A stretch of 64,000 nucleotides of DNA from Sinorhizobium arboris LMG 14919 (GCF_000427465.1 NZ_KE386497.1:66162-130161), one strand, 5' to 3'. Counted from the first letter of the stretch, positions 30,106 to 38,736 are shown. A program made the numbers and translations. Notes: generated by a model not told the origin, from the sequence alone.

Positions 30106-30339
30106 TCAGGAATGGTCAGAGTCACACCTTCTTTGCCTGGTCCTTTCGACAGCTCTCCGATTGCACCTAGCCCGCCAAACCAGAAAAAGTACGCTTCCGA
30201 AGTAGGCAACTTGAAGAAACAGCGAAGTACCGAATGTTGTAATGATTACTCTGCGCATCGAATGCGAGACGAAGTAGACCATTAGAGCGTTGGCGCACAG
30301 GACCAATCGCAGGACTCGAGAAAAGATTCTGAAGGGCAA
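30106..30339 (-). CDS. SyrA/ExoX-like small membrane protein, copy 2
   Basis: The 77-residue product begins PFRIFSRVLRLVLCANALMV with two membrane segments and the conserved VAYFGSVLFLVWRARC. It is paralogous to the protein at 29011-29292, including the DNA around the start codon (GGGAGAACGGC before a TTG start here, AGGAGAACCGCA before GTG there). The 77-residue length fits SyrA-type proteins. It starts 27 bases after fdxB, on the same strand, so exopolysaccharide control may be tied to nif transcription. Confidence 0.65.
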   Translation of the reverse strand: MPFRIFSRVLRLVLCANALMVYFVSHSMRRVIITTFGTSLFLQVAYFGSVLFLVWRARCNRRAVERTRQRRCDSDHS

Positions 30340-30366
30340 CGCCGTTCTCCCGGTTGGTCCGTCAGC

Positions 30367-30684
30367 TCAAGCAACAGTCTTGTCAGCCGCGACGTGGGTC
30401 TGGCAGTTTTTCGGGCAAACGCGGGCGCATGCTCCGCAGCCGATGCACCGTCCGGGCTGGTCGACGACCATGATCATACGACTGAGTTCGCCATCGAAGT
30501 CGTCGTCCTCTCCATCGCAGACACCGAGGATTTCACCGGATTCGTCGATGCCGTGCAAGTGCATGACCTGGCGCGAGCAGACCTTGAAGCAGCGGCCGCA
30601 ACCAATGCAGGTCATGCCATCGATAGCCGTCAGATATTCCGGCATCCATGTGGAGCCGTCGCGGGTAAAGAAATGACTTGTCAT
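30367..30684 (-). CDS. fdxB: Nif-specific ferredoxin III (FdxB)
   Basis: This 105-residue 2[4Fe-4S] ferredoxin has motifs CIGCGRCFKVCSRQVM and CIGCGACARVCPKNC, separated by the acidic insert CDGEDDDFDGELSRMI that is typical of nif-associated ferredoxin III. It is usually encoded just after nifX and the NifX-associated gene. The ATG at 30684 (MTSHFFTRDGS) is preferred over the upstream start at 30720. Here it is cut off from the main nif operon and follows a chimeric pseudogene that carries a nifH-like promoter. Confidence 0.92.
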   Translation of the reverse strand: MTSHFFTRDGSTWMPEYLTAIDGMTCIGCGRCFKVCSRQVMHLHGIDESGEILGVCDGEDDDFDGELSRMIMVVDQPGRCIGCGACARVCPKNCQTHVAADKTVA

Positions 30685-30686
30685 CG

Positions 30687-30914
30687 TTAGTTCTCCAACG
30701 CAGGCGCTCTCTCTCCACACCGGTCACCCGCGAAAATCCTGGTATGTCTTCGAAGATCTGACATGACATCATCCGTCGAAACCGGTCTCGTCCGCCTGCC
30801 CCAGCTTATCGGGGGCGGTTGCTGATCATCGGTGGCCAATTGCAATAGCTTGCCGAGGTATTTTTCGAGCCTCGCCCTTTGGAACGGTCGCGGCAGCGGG
30901 ACCGGTGGGGGCAT
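30687..30914 (-). CDS. Small conserved-looking ORF upstream of fdxB, function unknown
   Basis: A 75-residue frame (MPPPVPLPRPFQRARLEKYL start) ends 3 bases before fdxB, as expected for a co-translated gene. A decayed version of the same DNA lies at 34640-34800, downstream of the intact NifX-associated gene, where the frame is interrupted by a stop after 24 codons. I do not recognise the family. In related plasmids a small gene sits between the NifX-associated gene and fdxB, so it may be that gene or a diverged remnant of it. Confidence 0.4.
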   Translation of the reverse strand: MPPPVPLPRPFQRARLEKYLGKLLQLATDDQQPPPISWGRRTRPVSTDDVMSDLRRHTRIFAGDRCGERAPALEN

Positions 30915-30984
30915 GGGGGAGGAGTGGCCCCGCTGCCTGACGTCGGCCCCCGGGGACGGGGGGCCGGCGGTTCATCATAGGCTA

Positions 30985-31472
30985 GGTCGACCGTCACTCG
31001 CGCCACTTCGGGATACGCACGGATGGCGGTGATCGCATTGTCGACCAGTTTCGCACCGGTCTCCGGCGAGCTTCCGAGGCTTATGGAAGCCCAACCGGTG
31101 GACTCGCGCAGTATTTTCATGAATACGATCGGGTCCGGTCGTGAGAAGCGCGCACCCCGGATTCCGCGTGGGCCATAGGCGAAGCCACCAACCGGCGCGC
31201 GCTTCGATTGCCAGCGCGACAGCGGTGTAGCAGGTATTGAGCTTCCGCAGCACGTCCGGATCGGAATCGCCGGTGATCGGGATTGTCCAGCGCTGCCGCG
31301 CGGTCCTGCGCCTTTGGGTTCAGGATCAGGCGGCGGGGCTCGGCTCTCGCGTTGATCCCGAAGATATGGACCTTCGATCCGAGGCCGACGACGGCGACGA
31401 GCGTATGTTGGCTGTTGGTGCATGCGCCGATGCCCTCCTACCAGCAGAATGCGATCTGACAGAGATCTGCCA
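30985..31472 (-). pseudogene. Chimeric pseudogene: 5' nifH fragment fused to a NifX-associated (DUF269) fragment
   Basis: From 31472 leftward the DNA starts ATGGCAGATCTCTGTCAGAT (compare nif[10 protein letters not shown]) and tracks the first 57 or so codons of nifH with many changes and an early stop, up to the LN-KAQD codons near 31303. It then switches to the middle of the NifX-associated family: IPITGDSDPDVLRKLN, YTAVALAIEARAG and, after a frameshift near 31063, ETGAKLVDNAITAIRAYPEV. Both parts are broken. The nifH promoter region upstream is retained. Confidence 0.8.
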
Positions 31473-31533
31473 TGGTACTTTCCTTCATTGGCACCCTACC
31501 GATCGGCAGCTTTCGCCGCCTCAGTGGAATGCC

Positions 31534-31550
31534 TTCAAGACTCGTGCCAG
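31534..31550 (-). promoter_or_regulatory. Sigma-54 promoter retained from a nifH copy
   Basis: On the minus strand CTGGCACG-AGTC-TTGAA has a perfect -24 element and a -12 element with GA instead of GC. The surrounding DNA (31473-31560) aligns with the nifH leader at 42911-43020. It now faces the chimeric pseudogene, the small ORF and fdxB. Confidence 0.65.
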
Positions 31551-31633
31551 TTGGCTGCTCGAGCTAAAAAGGAAATTTGTTACCTACTGTCAGACATTTA
31601 GCCAGGGGCAAAAAGGGCTGGTCAACAAGCCTG

Positions 31634-31649
31634 TGTCGCTTGCCCGACA
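31634..31649 (-). promoter_or_regulatory. NifA upstream activator sequence of the retained nifH-type promoter
   Basis: TGT-CGCTTGCCCG-ACA is an exact TGT-N10-ACA match about 90 bases upstream of the -24/-12 element, the same arrangement as at nifH. Confidence 0.7.
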
Positions 31650-32173
31650 AAGGTGTCGAAGCGACTGTTTGAAACCCTACACATTGCTCTCGCGGCGGCT
31701 GCCGAGCTAGAGGCGCTGACGCCTATCAGTGGAGGGCGAAGGATCGTATCCCAGCGGCCCAAACTCAGTCAGGCGTTCCAATTGCCACCTCCGTGCCGTC
31801 TGGCAGCGAGGCATGTTCACATGCCACCTGCCGGAGAAGGCCTCAGGACACCAGTTTCCAGTCTTATTCCGGCATGTAAGCAGCAGCAGGGGGTCGAACA
31901 CCGCCATGTTGCCAACTCGACACAGCCGACAGCGCCGCGTCCTGCCGTATCGAATAGGGTAGTCTCGAGTGGAATTTGTCGGCGCGCCGGGCAAATGTGC
32001 CTGGCAGCCGGAAGACGGCCAAGGAGATGGTCGGGCGACCCTTCACTATCCGAGGCTGGCACAGTGCTTGCTGGTGATCCTGGGCAGGCAAGCGGCAGGG
32101 CCTCAGTCAGGCTGCTCGCCCGACAACCGACATCTACAGATTCGGATGGAGCCCAGATGAGGAGCAGCAAGGA
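31650..32173. other. Intergenic region, no gene recognised
   Basis: About 520 bases between the NifA site and the Ntn-hydrolase gene, with short frames on both strands but no recognisable coding sequence. Confidence 0.4.
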
Positions 32174-32719
32174 ATGACGTGCATTGTCGGTCTAATCAGC
32201 AACGGGTCAGTGCACATCGGGGGCGATAGCGCTGGTGTGGACGGCCTCTCACTTACGGTCCGTGCCGATCGCAAAGTCTTCCGTAACCAAGACTTCATCT
32301 TCGGATTTACGACTTCATTTAGAGTGGGCCAACTGTTGGCGCACTCCTTCAAGCCGCCAAAGAGGCATCCGGAAAAGGATGTCTACGCTTTTATGGTGAC
32401 AGAGTTCATCGATGCGCTCCGCCAGTGCCTGAAGGCTGGTGGCTGCGCACAGCGCTACTACGAAGTCGAACGTGGCGGCACCTTCCTCGTCGGCTACGCG
32501 GGACGCCTCTTCCAGATCCGCGGGGACTACCAGGTCGCGGAGCCGGTCGATGGTTTCGACGCCTGTGGATGCGGGAGCCAGATAGCACTGGGTGCGCTCT
32601 TCGCATCCTCAGATGCTCCGCCTCGCGAAAGGTTGGAGATAGCTCTCAATGCGGCTGAGCGTTTCTGTGCCGGCGTACGCGGCCCCTTTCATTTCGAGTC
32701 CCTTGCATCGCCCGAGTGA
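32174..32719 (+). CDS. Proteasome-type Ntn-hydrolase-like protein
   Basis: The 181-residue product begins MTCIVGLISNGSVHIGGDSA and continues with VRADRKVF and FGFTTSFRVGQLL. This is the pattern of proteasome beta/HslV-like N-terminal nucleophile proteins, where the residue exposed after Met removal (Thr2) would be the nucleophile. Similar small proteins occur in phages and bacteria with no settled function. An AAGGA ribosome binding site precedes the ATG. It is the only plus-strand gene between 28.4 and 51 kb, which suggests insertion into the nif region. Confidence 0.7.
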   Translation: MTCIVGLISNGSVHIGGDSAGVDGLSLTVRADRKVFRNQDFIFGFTTSFRVGQLLAHSFKPPKRHPEKDVYAFMVTEFIDALRQCLKAGGCAQRYYEVERGGTFLVGYAGRLFQIRGDYQVAEPVDGFDACGCGSQIALGALFASSDAPPRERLEIALNAAERFCAGVRGPFHFESLASPE

Positions 32720-32981
32720 AGAAGGTCAATTTCTGCGATCCCTTGCGGCTGTCTGTTAAGGCAAATTCTAATGGTCTTCGTTAATGGCCCAGAGCCTTAG
32801 CGAGCGCTGTCGGCCGGCGTGATTGTGAGGCCGGGAGCTGCCGGAAAGAGAATTTGCCACCAACATGCAGGAGCCAGGGCGATCCTAAAACATGTCAAAT
32901 TCAATTGAGCTCATGCGATTTGTTTAGAAGGAAAGCCCTCCGCCGGGGCGGCGGAACGCAGTTCCATACGTGTTTTGCGGA

Positions 32982-33773
32982 TCAAACGAAGGTGAAGTCC
33001 CACGCGCTCAGGCCGAGCGCGGCAAGATCGGCCTGGCTATGGATACCGCCGATATGAGCGAAATCTTCCGCATGGTTTTCGGAGGTGACATACGCCAGAT
33101 GCGCCGATTGGGTGCCCGGATTATAGTACACCATAATGTCGCCGGCGTGCTCACCGGAGATATCTCGCGCGACATCGGAGCCATTGAGGTAAGATTCGGT
33201 GATCACCACCACGTGCTCGCCGTTCGCACCTGAGGCCGCGCCGCTGTAGAACGTGTCCACGCCAGACCGCGAACTAGCGTGGCTGACGAAGTTCGCGCTG
33301 GAACCGTCGCTATAATAGCCCGCCGCATCGAAGGCGAAAGTATCCTGCGTCGGGTCGAAATCCACGATGGTGGTGTTGTCCGGGTTCGGACCGTACGATG
33401 GGTCAACCCCGGGGACCGGGTCGTGGAATTGAAACACAAAGGTGTCTTGGCCGTCGCCGCCGGTCAGCTGATCCCTGCCGTCACTGGCAAAGAGGACATC
33501 GTCGCCGGGACCGCCGTAGAGCTTGTCGTTGTCCTGACCGCCCACGCGCGGTCTGTCGCGGCCATTGTCTCCGTAAAGATAGTCGTTGCCCGCGTCGCCG
33601 AAGACATGGTCATTGCCTTCGCCACCAAAGACTCGGTCATTGCCTTCGCCCGCCGAGATGGAGTCGTTTCCGCGAGCACCGTCAATCCAGTCATTGCCGG
33701 AGGGCTCGATGAGCAGATCGTCACCATTGCTGCCGAGAAGGCTGTTGTCATGTGGACCACCTTGGATTAGCAC
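32982..33773 (-). CDS. nodO: NodO-like RTX calcium-binding secreted protein, intact copy
   Basis: This 263-residue protein carries about eight RTX nonapeptide repeats (GNDSISAGEGNDRVFGGEGN, GDAGNDYLYGDNGRD, GGPGDDVLFASDGRDQLTGG) in residues 15-110. The remaining half is similar to the RTX protein at 23.6 kb and ends with the hydrophobic signal-like SAWDFTFV. It should be exported by a type I system, none of which is in this window. The start is GTG at 33773 with AAGGAG 8 bases upstream. A strong nod box lies 60 bases upstream, so it should respond to NodD. Confidence 0.82.
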   Translation of the reverse strand: MLIQGGPHDNSLLGSNGDDLLIEPSGNDWIDGARGNDSISAGEGNDRVFGGEGNDHVFGDAGNDYLYGDNGRDRPRVGGQDNDKLYGGPGDDVLFASDGRDQLTGGDGQDTFVFQFHDPVPGVDPSYGPNPDNTTIVDFDPTQDTFAFDAAGYYSDGSSANFVSHASSRSGVDTFYSGAASGANGEHVVVITESYLNGSDVARDISGEHAGDIMVYYNPGTQSAHLAYVTSENHAEDFAHIGGIHSQADLAALGLSAWDFTFV

Positions 33774-33832
33774 TGCTGATACTCCTTGTGGGTTAACACC
33801 TCAACACCATCTCCTTTACCCCTTATCAGACC

Positions 33833-33879
33833 ATTGGAGTAATCGATTGATTTGATCGGACCCATCCACATTTCGGATG
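33833..33879 (-). promoter_or_regulatory. nod box upstream of the second nodO-like gene
   Basis: On the minus strand it starts CATCCGAAATGTGGATG, then GGTCCG, then ATCAAATCAATCGATTAC and ends TCCAATG, matching the 47-base consensus closely, including the diagnostic CAATCGATT core. It points into the RTX gene at 33773. Confidence 0.85.
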
Positions 33880-34639
33880 TCTCAGTGCGTTTCACTCGCA
33901 GCTTCGAGGGATCGACGCGGCGCGACACGGGATCATGCATGCGGTGCCGCGAGCCGGTGGTGGTGGCGCAATAAACAGATGGGCAGGCGAGATCCTGCTT
34001 CCTCGATGAAAATTGCCGTATCATCCTTCATGGTTCGCCCTCGCTAAGCTCGGGGCCCGGCTCCGGGCCCGATCCAGAGGAAGCCCCGCGCGCAGCTTAT
34101 TCCGGGGGCGAGCCACCTTCACGAGACGAACACACGGTCTAGTGTTTGCACTAGGACTTGCAGCCCTCAGCCTAACTCCGCAAGGCGGCCATTACCGGAG
34201 GGGCACGCCAGGCCCGCCTTTGGGCGACATGCATCAGCGAGTTCTTTGGCCGAAGACGAAGCCAAGCTTGCGAGTGGTGCTGGAGCACGCAGCGTCGCCA
34301 CCTGCGGTTTTCTCAACAAGGCCAACCACGGCGGCGACAGGCGCCTGCCGTAGCGTACATACGACCGAAAGGTGGCGCTCACCAAGTCACTCGCGGCGGA
34401 TCGAGATCGGGCTGACGATAGAGGTCGATTGCAGCAATTCAATCAGCACACGTTCGGCCTCTCCCTGTTCGGGCACAGCCTAGTCCGGAATGGCAAGTGC
34501 GCATCTGGAGGCGGCGATTGTGAGCCGCGTCGCTGCCGTCTCTCGCGCATGCATTAGTGCATCCCCAGTGGCCGTCCGCAAAGCATTGAATGATATGATC
34601 GCATCCGTAAAAAGCCGGTGCCGTTCGCCTCCAGCCCTC
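33880..34639. other. Intergenic region, no gene recognised
   Basis: About 760 bases between the nod box and the duplicated segment downstream of the NifX-associated gene. It has short, arginine- and proline-rich frames only. Confidence 0.4.
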
Positions 34640-34800
34640 ATGGTTGTTATCCAGCTTATCCGGGGCGATCTGCTAACCATCGGTGGCGCATCGCAGCATC
34701 TTACCGAGGCATGTCCGCCTCAGGTTTCGGGCGTGACGGCAGCGGGACCGGGGAGTGGATGGAGAGATCAGCCCCGCTGCCCACGTCGACCCTCAAGCGC
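34640..34800 (-). pseudogene. Decayed copy of the small ORF found upstream of fdxB
   Basis: This segment aligns at DNA level with 30780-30935 (shared CAGCTTATC, CATCGGTGGC, ACCGAGG and GGCAGCGGGACCGG runs). In the fdxB-linked copy the frame is open for 75 codons; here it reads HSPVPLPSRPKPEADMPR and stops. It lies just downstream of the intact NifX-associated gene, where the small gene would originally have been. Confidence 0.55.
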
Positions 34801-34837
34801 AGAGAGGGCCGGCGATTCATCATTGCCGGATCGATCG

Positions 34838-35326
34838 TCAGGCCCGCGCCACTTCGGGATAGGCTTCGATCGCGGCGATCGCATCGTCCACTAGCTTTGC
34901 ACCGGCCTCGGCGAGCTTCCGAAGCGTCGCGAAGCCGAATCGGTGGACGTCGCGCACTGTTTTTGAAAATACGACCAGCCGCCCGGTCGTGAGAAGCACT
35001 CGTCCGAAGCCTTCATGGCTGATCATCATGGTCGGAGACGCCACCAATCCGGTGCGCGCTTCGATTGTAAGCCCGACGGCGGTGTAAAAGATATTGAGCC
35101 TCAACATCACGTCCGGATCGGGATCGCCGATGATCGGGATTTCACGACGCTGCTGCTCGGTGACGATGAAGTGGGCCAACAGCTGCGCGTCCGATACGCC
35201 GTCCTGCGACCCATAGGTATCCTGAGCGCGGATCAGCCGCGCAAGGCATCTGACAAAGGGGGTCGCAAGGGCCGCCTCGTCCTCGCTGACAGCAGGCGTG
35301 CCCGCGGTGATCGACATTTTTCTCAT
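34838..35326 (-). CDS. NifX-associated nitrogen fixation protein (DUF269)
   Basis: This 162-residue protein follows nifX by 3 bases, the standard position of the NifX-associated family. It contains CLARLIRAQDTYGSQDG, IPIIGDPDPDVMLRLNIFYT, GFGRVLLTTGRLVVFSKTVR and a conserved AYPEVARA end. It is a cytoplasmic accessory protein of unknown biochemical role in FeMo-cofactor assembly operons. This is the copy still in the nif operon; an intact paralogue lies at 29.5 kb and a broken one at 31 kb. Confidence 0.9.
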   Translation of the reverse strand: MRKMSITAGTPAVSEDEAALATPFVRCLARLIRAQDTYGSQDGVSDAQLLAHFIVTEQQRREIPIIGDPDPDVMLRLNIFYTAVGLTIEARTGLVASPTMMISHEGFGRVLLTTGRLVVFSKTVRDVHRFGFATLRKLAEAGAKLVDDAIAAIEAYPEVARA

Positions 35327-35329
35327 GGT

Positions 35330-35812
35330 TCAGTCCTCGTCCTCGAACGGCTTTTTCTCGCCGACGCCTGCTTGCGCCAACACCTTTCGCAACCACGGCG
35401 GAGGAGTTGTCCTGAGCATTTGCTGGGTCCGCGAAAGTACGTCTTGAATGGGTTCGGCTTGCCCCACTTTTATCGGATGAATTTTCGCCGATATGACCTT
35501 GGCTGCGGAAGGTCCGCCGATAGCCCGACAAAAGAGGAGGTGACAGCCTCTCAACGCGTTCACCTTCGGGGTGATGCGGTCATCGCCCTCGGTCCGATGC
35601 TTCCCGGTCTCGCTGGAGACGTCATCGAAGCTCACCGCTTCCACGAAATCCCAACCGTCGGGAGTCACGTCGTAGACTGCAAAGTGCTTGGCCGATCCGA
35701 AATGGGCGTTAAGCGCTTTCATGTCCTGCGTCGCGATAGCTATGCGCAATGCGCCGGGACGCCGGGGGTGAATCTCGTCAGTGACGAGTGAGAGGCGACG
35801 AAGGGAAGTCAT
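35330..35812 (-). CDS. nifX: NifX, FeMo-cofactor precursor carrier
   Basis: The 160-residue product has the NifX/NafY-type dinitrogenase-cofactor domain: LRIAIATQDMKALNAHFGSA, FAVYDVTPDGWDFVE and LRGCHLLFCRAIGGPSAAKV. NifX binds NifB-co and VK-cluster intermediates. Its start overlaps the nifN stop by 4 bases (ATGA), so translation is coupled. An acidic tail (KKPFEDED) ends the protein. Confidence 0.94.
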   Translation of the reverse strand: MTSLRRLSLVTDEIHPRRPGALRIAIATQDMKALNAHFGSAKHFAVYDVTPDGWDFVEAVSFDDVSSETGKHRTEGDDRITPKVNALRGCHLLFCRAIGGPSAAKVISAKIHPIKVGQAEPIQDVLSRTQQMLRTTPPPWLRKVLAQAGVGEKKPFEDED

Positions 35813-37218
35813 CCGGCATTTCTCCGCTTCCGCAATCCGTCGAGTATTTCAGGCGACGGCATGCGCTGGTTGGCCTGGAAGACATTGGCCGCCTCGAAGA
35901 TCAGGTCGCGCGTTCCCTGATAGAGAACTGTAAGCTTGTGCTGACTGCCGAGACGGTCAAATACCGGGAAGCCGACGCGCAGGAGAGGAATGCCGAGGCG
36001 CTCCGCCACCTGGCGCCCGTGCGAATGGGTAACGACAAGGTCAGCGTCACTGGCTAGATCTTCGAAATCGCCAAGATCGCCGATCTGGATCGACGCGGCC
36101 GGCACTTTCTCGAGAATTTTTGACGCACCGGTAGTGGTAACGGCCGAAATGATCTCGGCGCCAAGCCCAATGAAGAAGGTGGCGAGCTGGTACAACTGGT
36201 CCGGCTCGGCGGCGATCGCAATCTTCTTGCCGGCGAAATGGAAATGTCCGTCGAGCAGTGCGTCCTGCAGCTGTGCGCGGCAACGGTGGATTTTCGGCGG
36301 TGCCACCACGCCGGAGATCTCGGAAAGAAGCGAGACGAACCGGTCGACGTTCTTCAATCCGGTTAGCGACTGGAATACGGCGTAAGGCACACCCGTTAAC
36401 TTCTGCAGCAGTTCCGCAGGGCGCCGCATATGCTCGCCGACTCCGATGCACTGCACTGCCGTTCCCAACTCATGGATGTCCTCAACACTGGTGCCGCCAT
36501 AGGTGGTAGGCATCCAGCGATCGGGTACCGTGCCGTCGAGCGAGCCGGAAACGTCCGGAAGGATCACCGGCTTGAGCCCGAAACTTTCCACCAACTCGCG
36601 CAAGTGCTCGATATCAGCGACCGTGAGATGCCAGCCGGGGAGAATTGCGACCTTCTTCCGCTTCCGCGGTTGCTCGCCAGGCTTTGTAATCCTCTCGATG
36701 ATTGTTGCCTTTCTCGAGGGACGCGCCTGCTGGCCCCGCCGTGTAATGCGTTGGATCATCGCGGTGACAGCCTTGGCCCAGCCCTCCTCCAGGGCGCCAT
36801 CGAAATCCGGCGTGTTTGCCAGTACGATCTCCGTGCCTGCAAGTTCCTCCGCGCGCATCATTTTGATGTTGGCGATTTGCCTTTCGAAATCTTCAGAACG
36901 GGTTTCCGCCAGTGCTGTCGTGCAGATGCCGATCAGCTTCGGGTTCGCGCGTTTCTTCAAGTTGAGGATCGCCTCTTCCAGGTGGCCTTCCCCCCCCATG
37001 ACTGTTGCCAATTCGTCCATCGCCGTAGTCTGCAGAGGGACCGTTTCCTTGAAGTGGCGTACGCACAGCACTAGCGCGAAGCTGGTGCAGCCTTGGCTGC
37101 CGTGGAATAGCGGTACCGCACCATCCACCCCAAGAAAGGCTAACGCGGCACCCAGCGGCTGGGACGACTTGAGCGGATTGACCGCCGCTGATTTCGTTTG
37201 GGGATGGATGTGCACCAT
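35809..37218 (-). CDS. nifN: NifN, FeMo-cofactor scaffold subunit
   Basis: This 469-residue protein is a NifK-like scaffold subunit: FLGVDGAVPLFHGSQGCTSF near the N-terminus holds the cluster-binding cysteine, and VIQRITRRGQQARPSRK-type linkers follow. NifEN is the scaffold on which the FeMo-cofactor precursor is completed. It begins 9 bases after nifE and overlaps nifX at its end, all in one nif operon. Confidence 0.95.
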   Translation of the reverse strand: MVHIHPQTKSAAVNPLKSSQPLGAALAFLGVDGAVPLFHGSQGCTSFALVLCVRHFKETVPLQTTAMDELATVMGGEGHLEEAILNLKKRANPKLIGICTTALAETRSEDFERQIANIKMMRAEELAGTEIVLANTPDFDGALEEGWAKAVTAMIQRITRRGQQARPSRKATIIERITKPGEQPRKRKKVAILPGWHLTVADIEHLRELVESFGLKPVILPDVSGSLDGTVPDRWMPTTYGGTSVEDIHELGTAVQCIGVGEHMRRPAELLQKLTGVPYAVFQSLTGLKNVDRFVSLLSEISGVVAPPKIHRCRAQLQDALLDGHFHFAGKKIAIAAEPDQLYQLATFFIGLGAEIISAVTTTGASKILEKVPAASIQIGDLGDFEDLASDADLVVTHSHGRQVAERLGIPLLRVGFPVFDRLGSQHKLTVLYQGTRDLIFEAANVFQANQRMPSPEILDGLRKRRNAG

Positions 37219-37227
37219 TGGCTTTCC

Positions 37228-38736
37228 TCAACATTCGGCGAAGTCGCCGGCGTCGAGCCGGCGAGTTTTTAAGGGCGCGACACTCACAGTCTCGGTGTGC
37301 GCGTGCGGACTGGACAGTTGTTCCTCCACAGCAGGATCATCTTCCCATGGTGCCGGCTCTCGCACGTCGGACCAGACAGGGTTGTGAATGGCGAGGTCGA
37401 TCTGGCGCACGAGTTCCACCATGCCATCATAGCCGGCATAGGGATGGTGGCGCTCCTGGTTGATATCAAGCCAAGGTGTCTTGGCCTTCAACGCGATGAA
37501 CTGGGTGCGCCCGCCCGATAGCATGATATCGGCCTTTTGTTCCGAGAGCATGGCGTACAGCTCTCGAGGCGCTATCGACTCGAACATATGGTGCTCTTCC
37601 TTCAGCACCTGCTTGATGCGCTCCTTGTCTTCGACTGTCGATTTCTTGACTGAGGTGCCAACGACCTCCATGCCGATCTCTATCAGCGCATGAACAAGCG
37701 ACCAGGACTTCACGCCGCCGCTGTTGATGAGAACCCGCTTGCCTTTGAGCCGCGGGCGGTATGCTTCAAGCCTTTTCCACGCAATCGCCTCCTCCTCTGC
37801 GATGAGTTTATCGGTGCGGTCGAGGATCTCTGTGTTGGCACCTTTCTTTACGAGCAGCTCAGCAATCCGCCGGAGTGCTTCCGAGGTGGCGGTGATGCCG
37901 TAGAAGGACCCCTCGAAAAAGGGGATTTGCCAGCGCTCTTCCATTTTGCGGGCAAGCTTGATGAGTGCCGTCGAGCACACCAACATGGCTGCCCGTGCGC
38001 GGTGTGAGGAGGCAACATCCCGGTAGCGGGCGTCGCCCGGAATGCAGGCGCGAACACGGATGCCAAGCCTGTCCAAGAGTGGCTTTACCAACCAGAACTC
38101 GCCAGACAGGTTGAACTCTCCAAGGATATTGATGTCGTAAGGGCCGGCGTCATCAGGCTCCACCGTGCCGATGACATGATCCAGCAAAGCCTCGCCGGCG
38201 AGCTTGTTGCCAAGGTTCTTTGAACCGACGAAGCCCGGCGCATTGATCGGCACCACCGGTAAGCCGAATTTTTCCGCCGCGCGCTTGCAGACGGCCTGGA
38301 TGTCGTCGCCGATGAGCGCCGTCACGCAAGTCGCATAGACAAAGATCGCCGGCGGCGCGTACGCTTCCTTGATCTGGCGGAGGGCGTGGAAGAGCCTCCG
38401 CTCGCTCTGCCCCATCATGATGTCGAGCTCGGTGAGATCTGTGGTGAAGCTGGTGCGCCACAGCATGGGACCGGACGACGCCGTACCTCGGTTGTCCCAG
38501 GAATTGCCTTCGCAGGCGAGTGGTGCGTGAACCAGATGTGCGACGTCGGTGATCGGCTGCAGCACGACCTTGGCACCATCGAAAGCGCAGCCGCCGGCTG
38601 CCGCACCTGGCGTCGGAGGTTTCGAACAGCCCTTTTTGCGGGTGCTGGCGTCCTTCCTGCGATTTCTCTCGCAGGCGGGTTCGACAAAGGCATCCTGGAT
38701 TTTGGCAGCGAGCGAGGACACTTCCTTGACCTCCAA
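37228..38736 (-). CDS. nifE: NifE, FeMo-cofactor scaffold subunit
   Basis: This 502-residue protein is NifD-like. It has the N-terminal cysteine region GCSKPPTPGAAAGGCAFDGA, then HAPLACEGNSWDNRGT and FVYATCVTALIGDDIQAVCK. With NifN it forms the cofactor assembly scaffold. It starts 37 bases after nifK and precedes nifN closely. The DNA shows no independent sigma-54 promoter before nifE, so it probably depends on the nifH promoter. Confidence 0.95.
   Translation of the reverse strand: MEVKEVSSLAAKIQDAFVEPACERNRRKDASTRKKGCSKPPTPGAAAGGCAFDGAKVVLQPITDVAHLVHAPLACEGNSWDNRGTASSGPMLWRTSFTTDLTELDIMMGQSERRLFHALRQIKEAYAPPAIFVYATCVTALIGDDIQAVCKRAAEKFGLPVVPINAPGFVGSKNLGNKLAGEALLDHVIGTVEPDDAGPYDINILGEFNLSGEFWLVKPLLDRLGIRVRACIPGDARYRDVASSHRARAAMLVCSTALIKLARKMEERWQIPFFEGSFYGITATSEALRRIAELLVKKGANTEILDRTDKLIAEEEAIAWKRLEAYRPRLKGKRVLINSGGVKSWSLVHALIEIGMEVVGTSVKKSTVEDKERIKQVLKEEHHMFESIAPRELYAMLSEQKADIMLSGGRTQFIALKAKTPWLDINQERHHPYAGYDGMVELVRQIDLAIHNPVWSDVREPAPWEDDPAVEEQLSSPHAHTETVSVAPLKTRRLDAGDFAEC

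Noticed and set aside
34013..34483. 156-codon plus-strand ORF
   Set aside because: Arg/Ser/Pro-rich composition, no recognisable domain and no good ribosome binding site; likely chance in GC-rich DNA.
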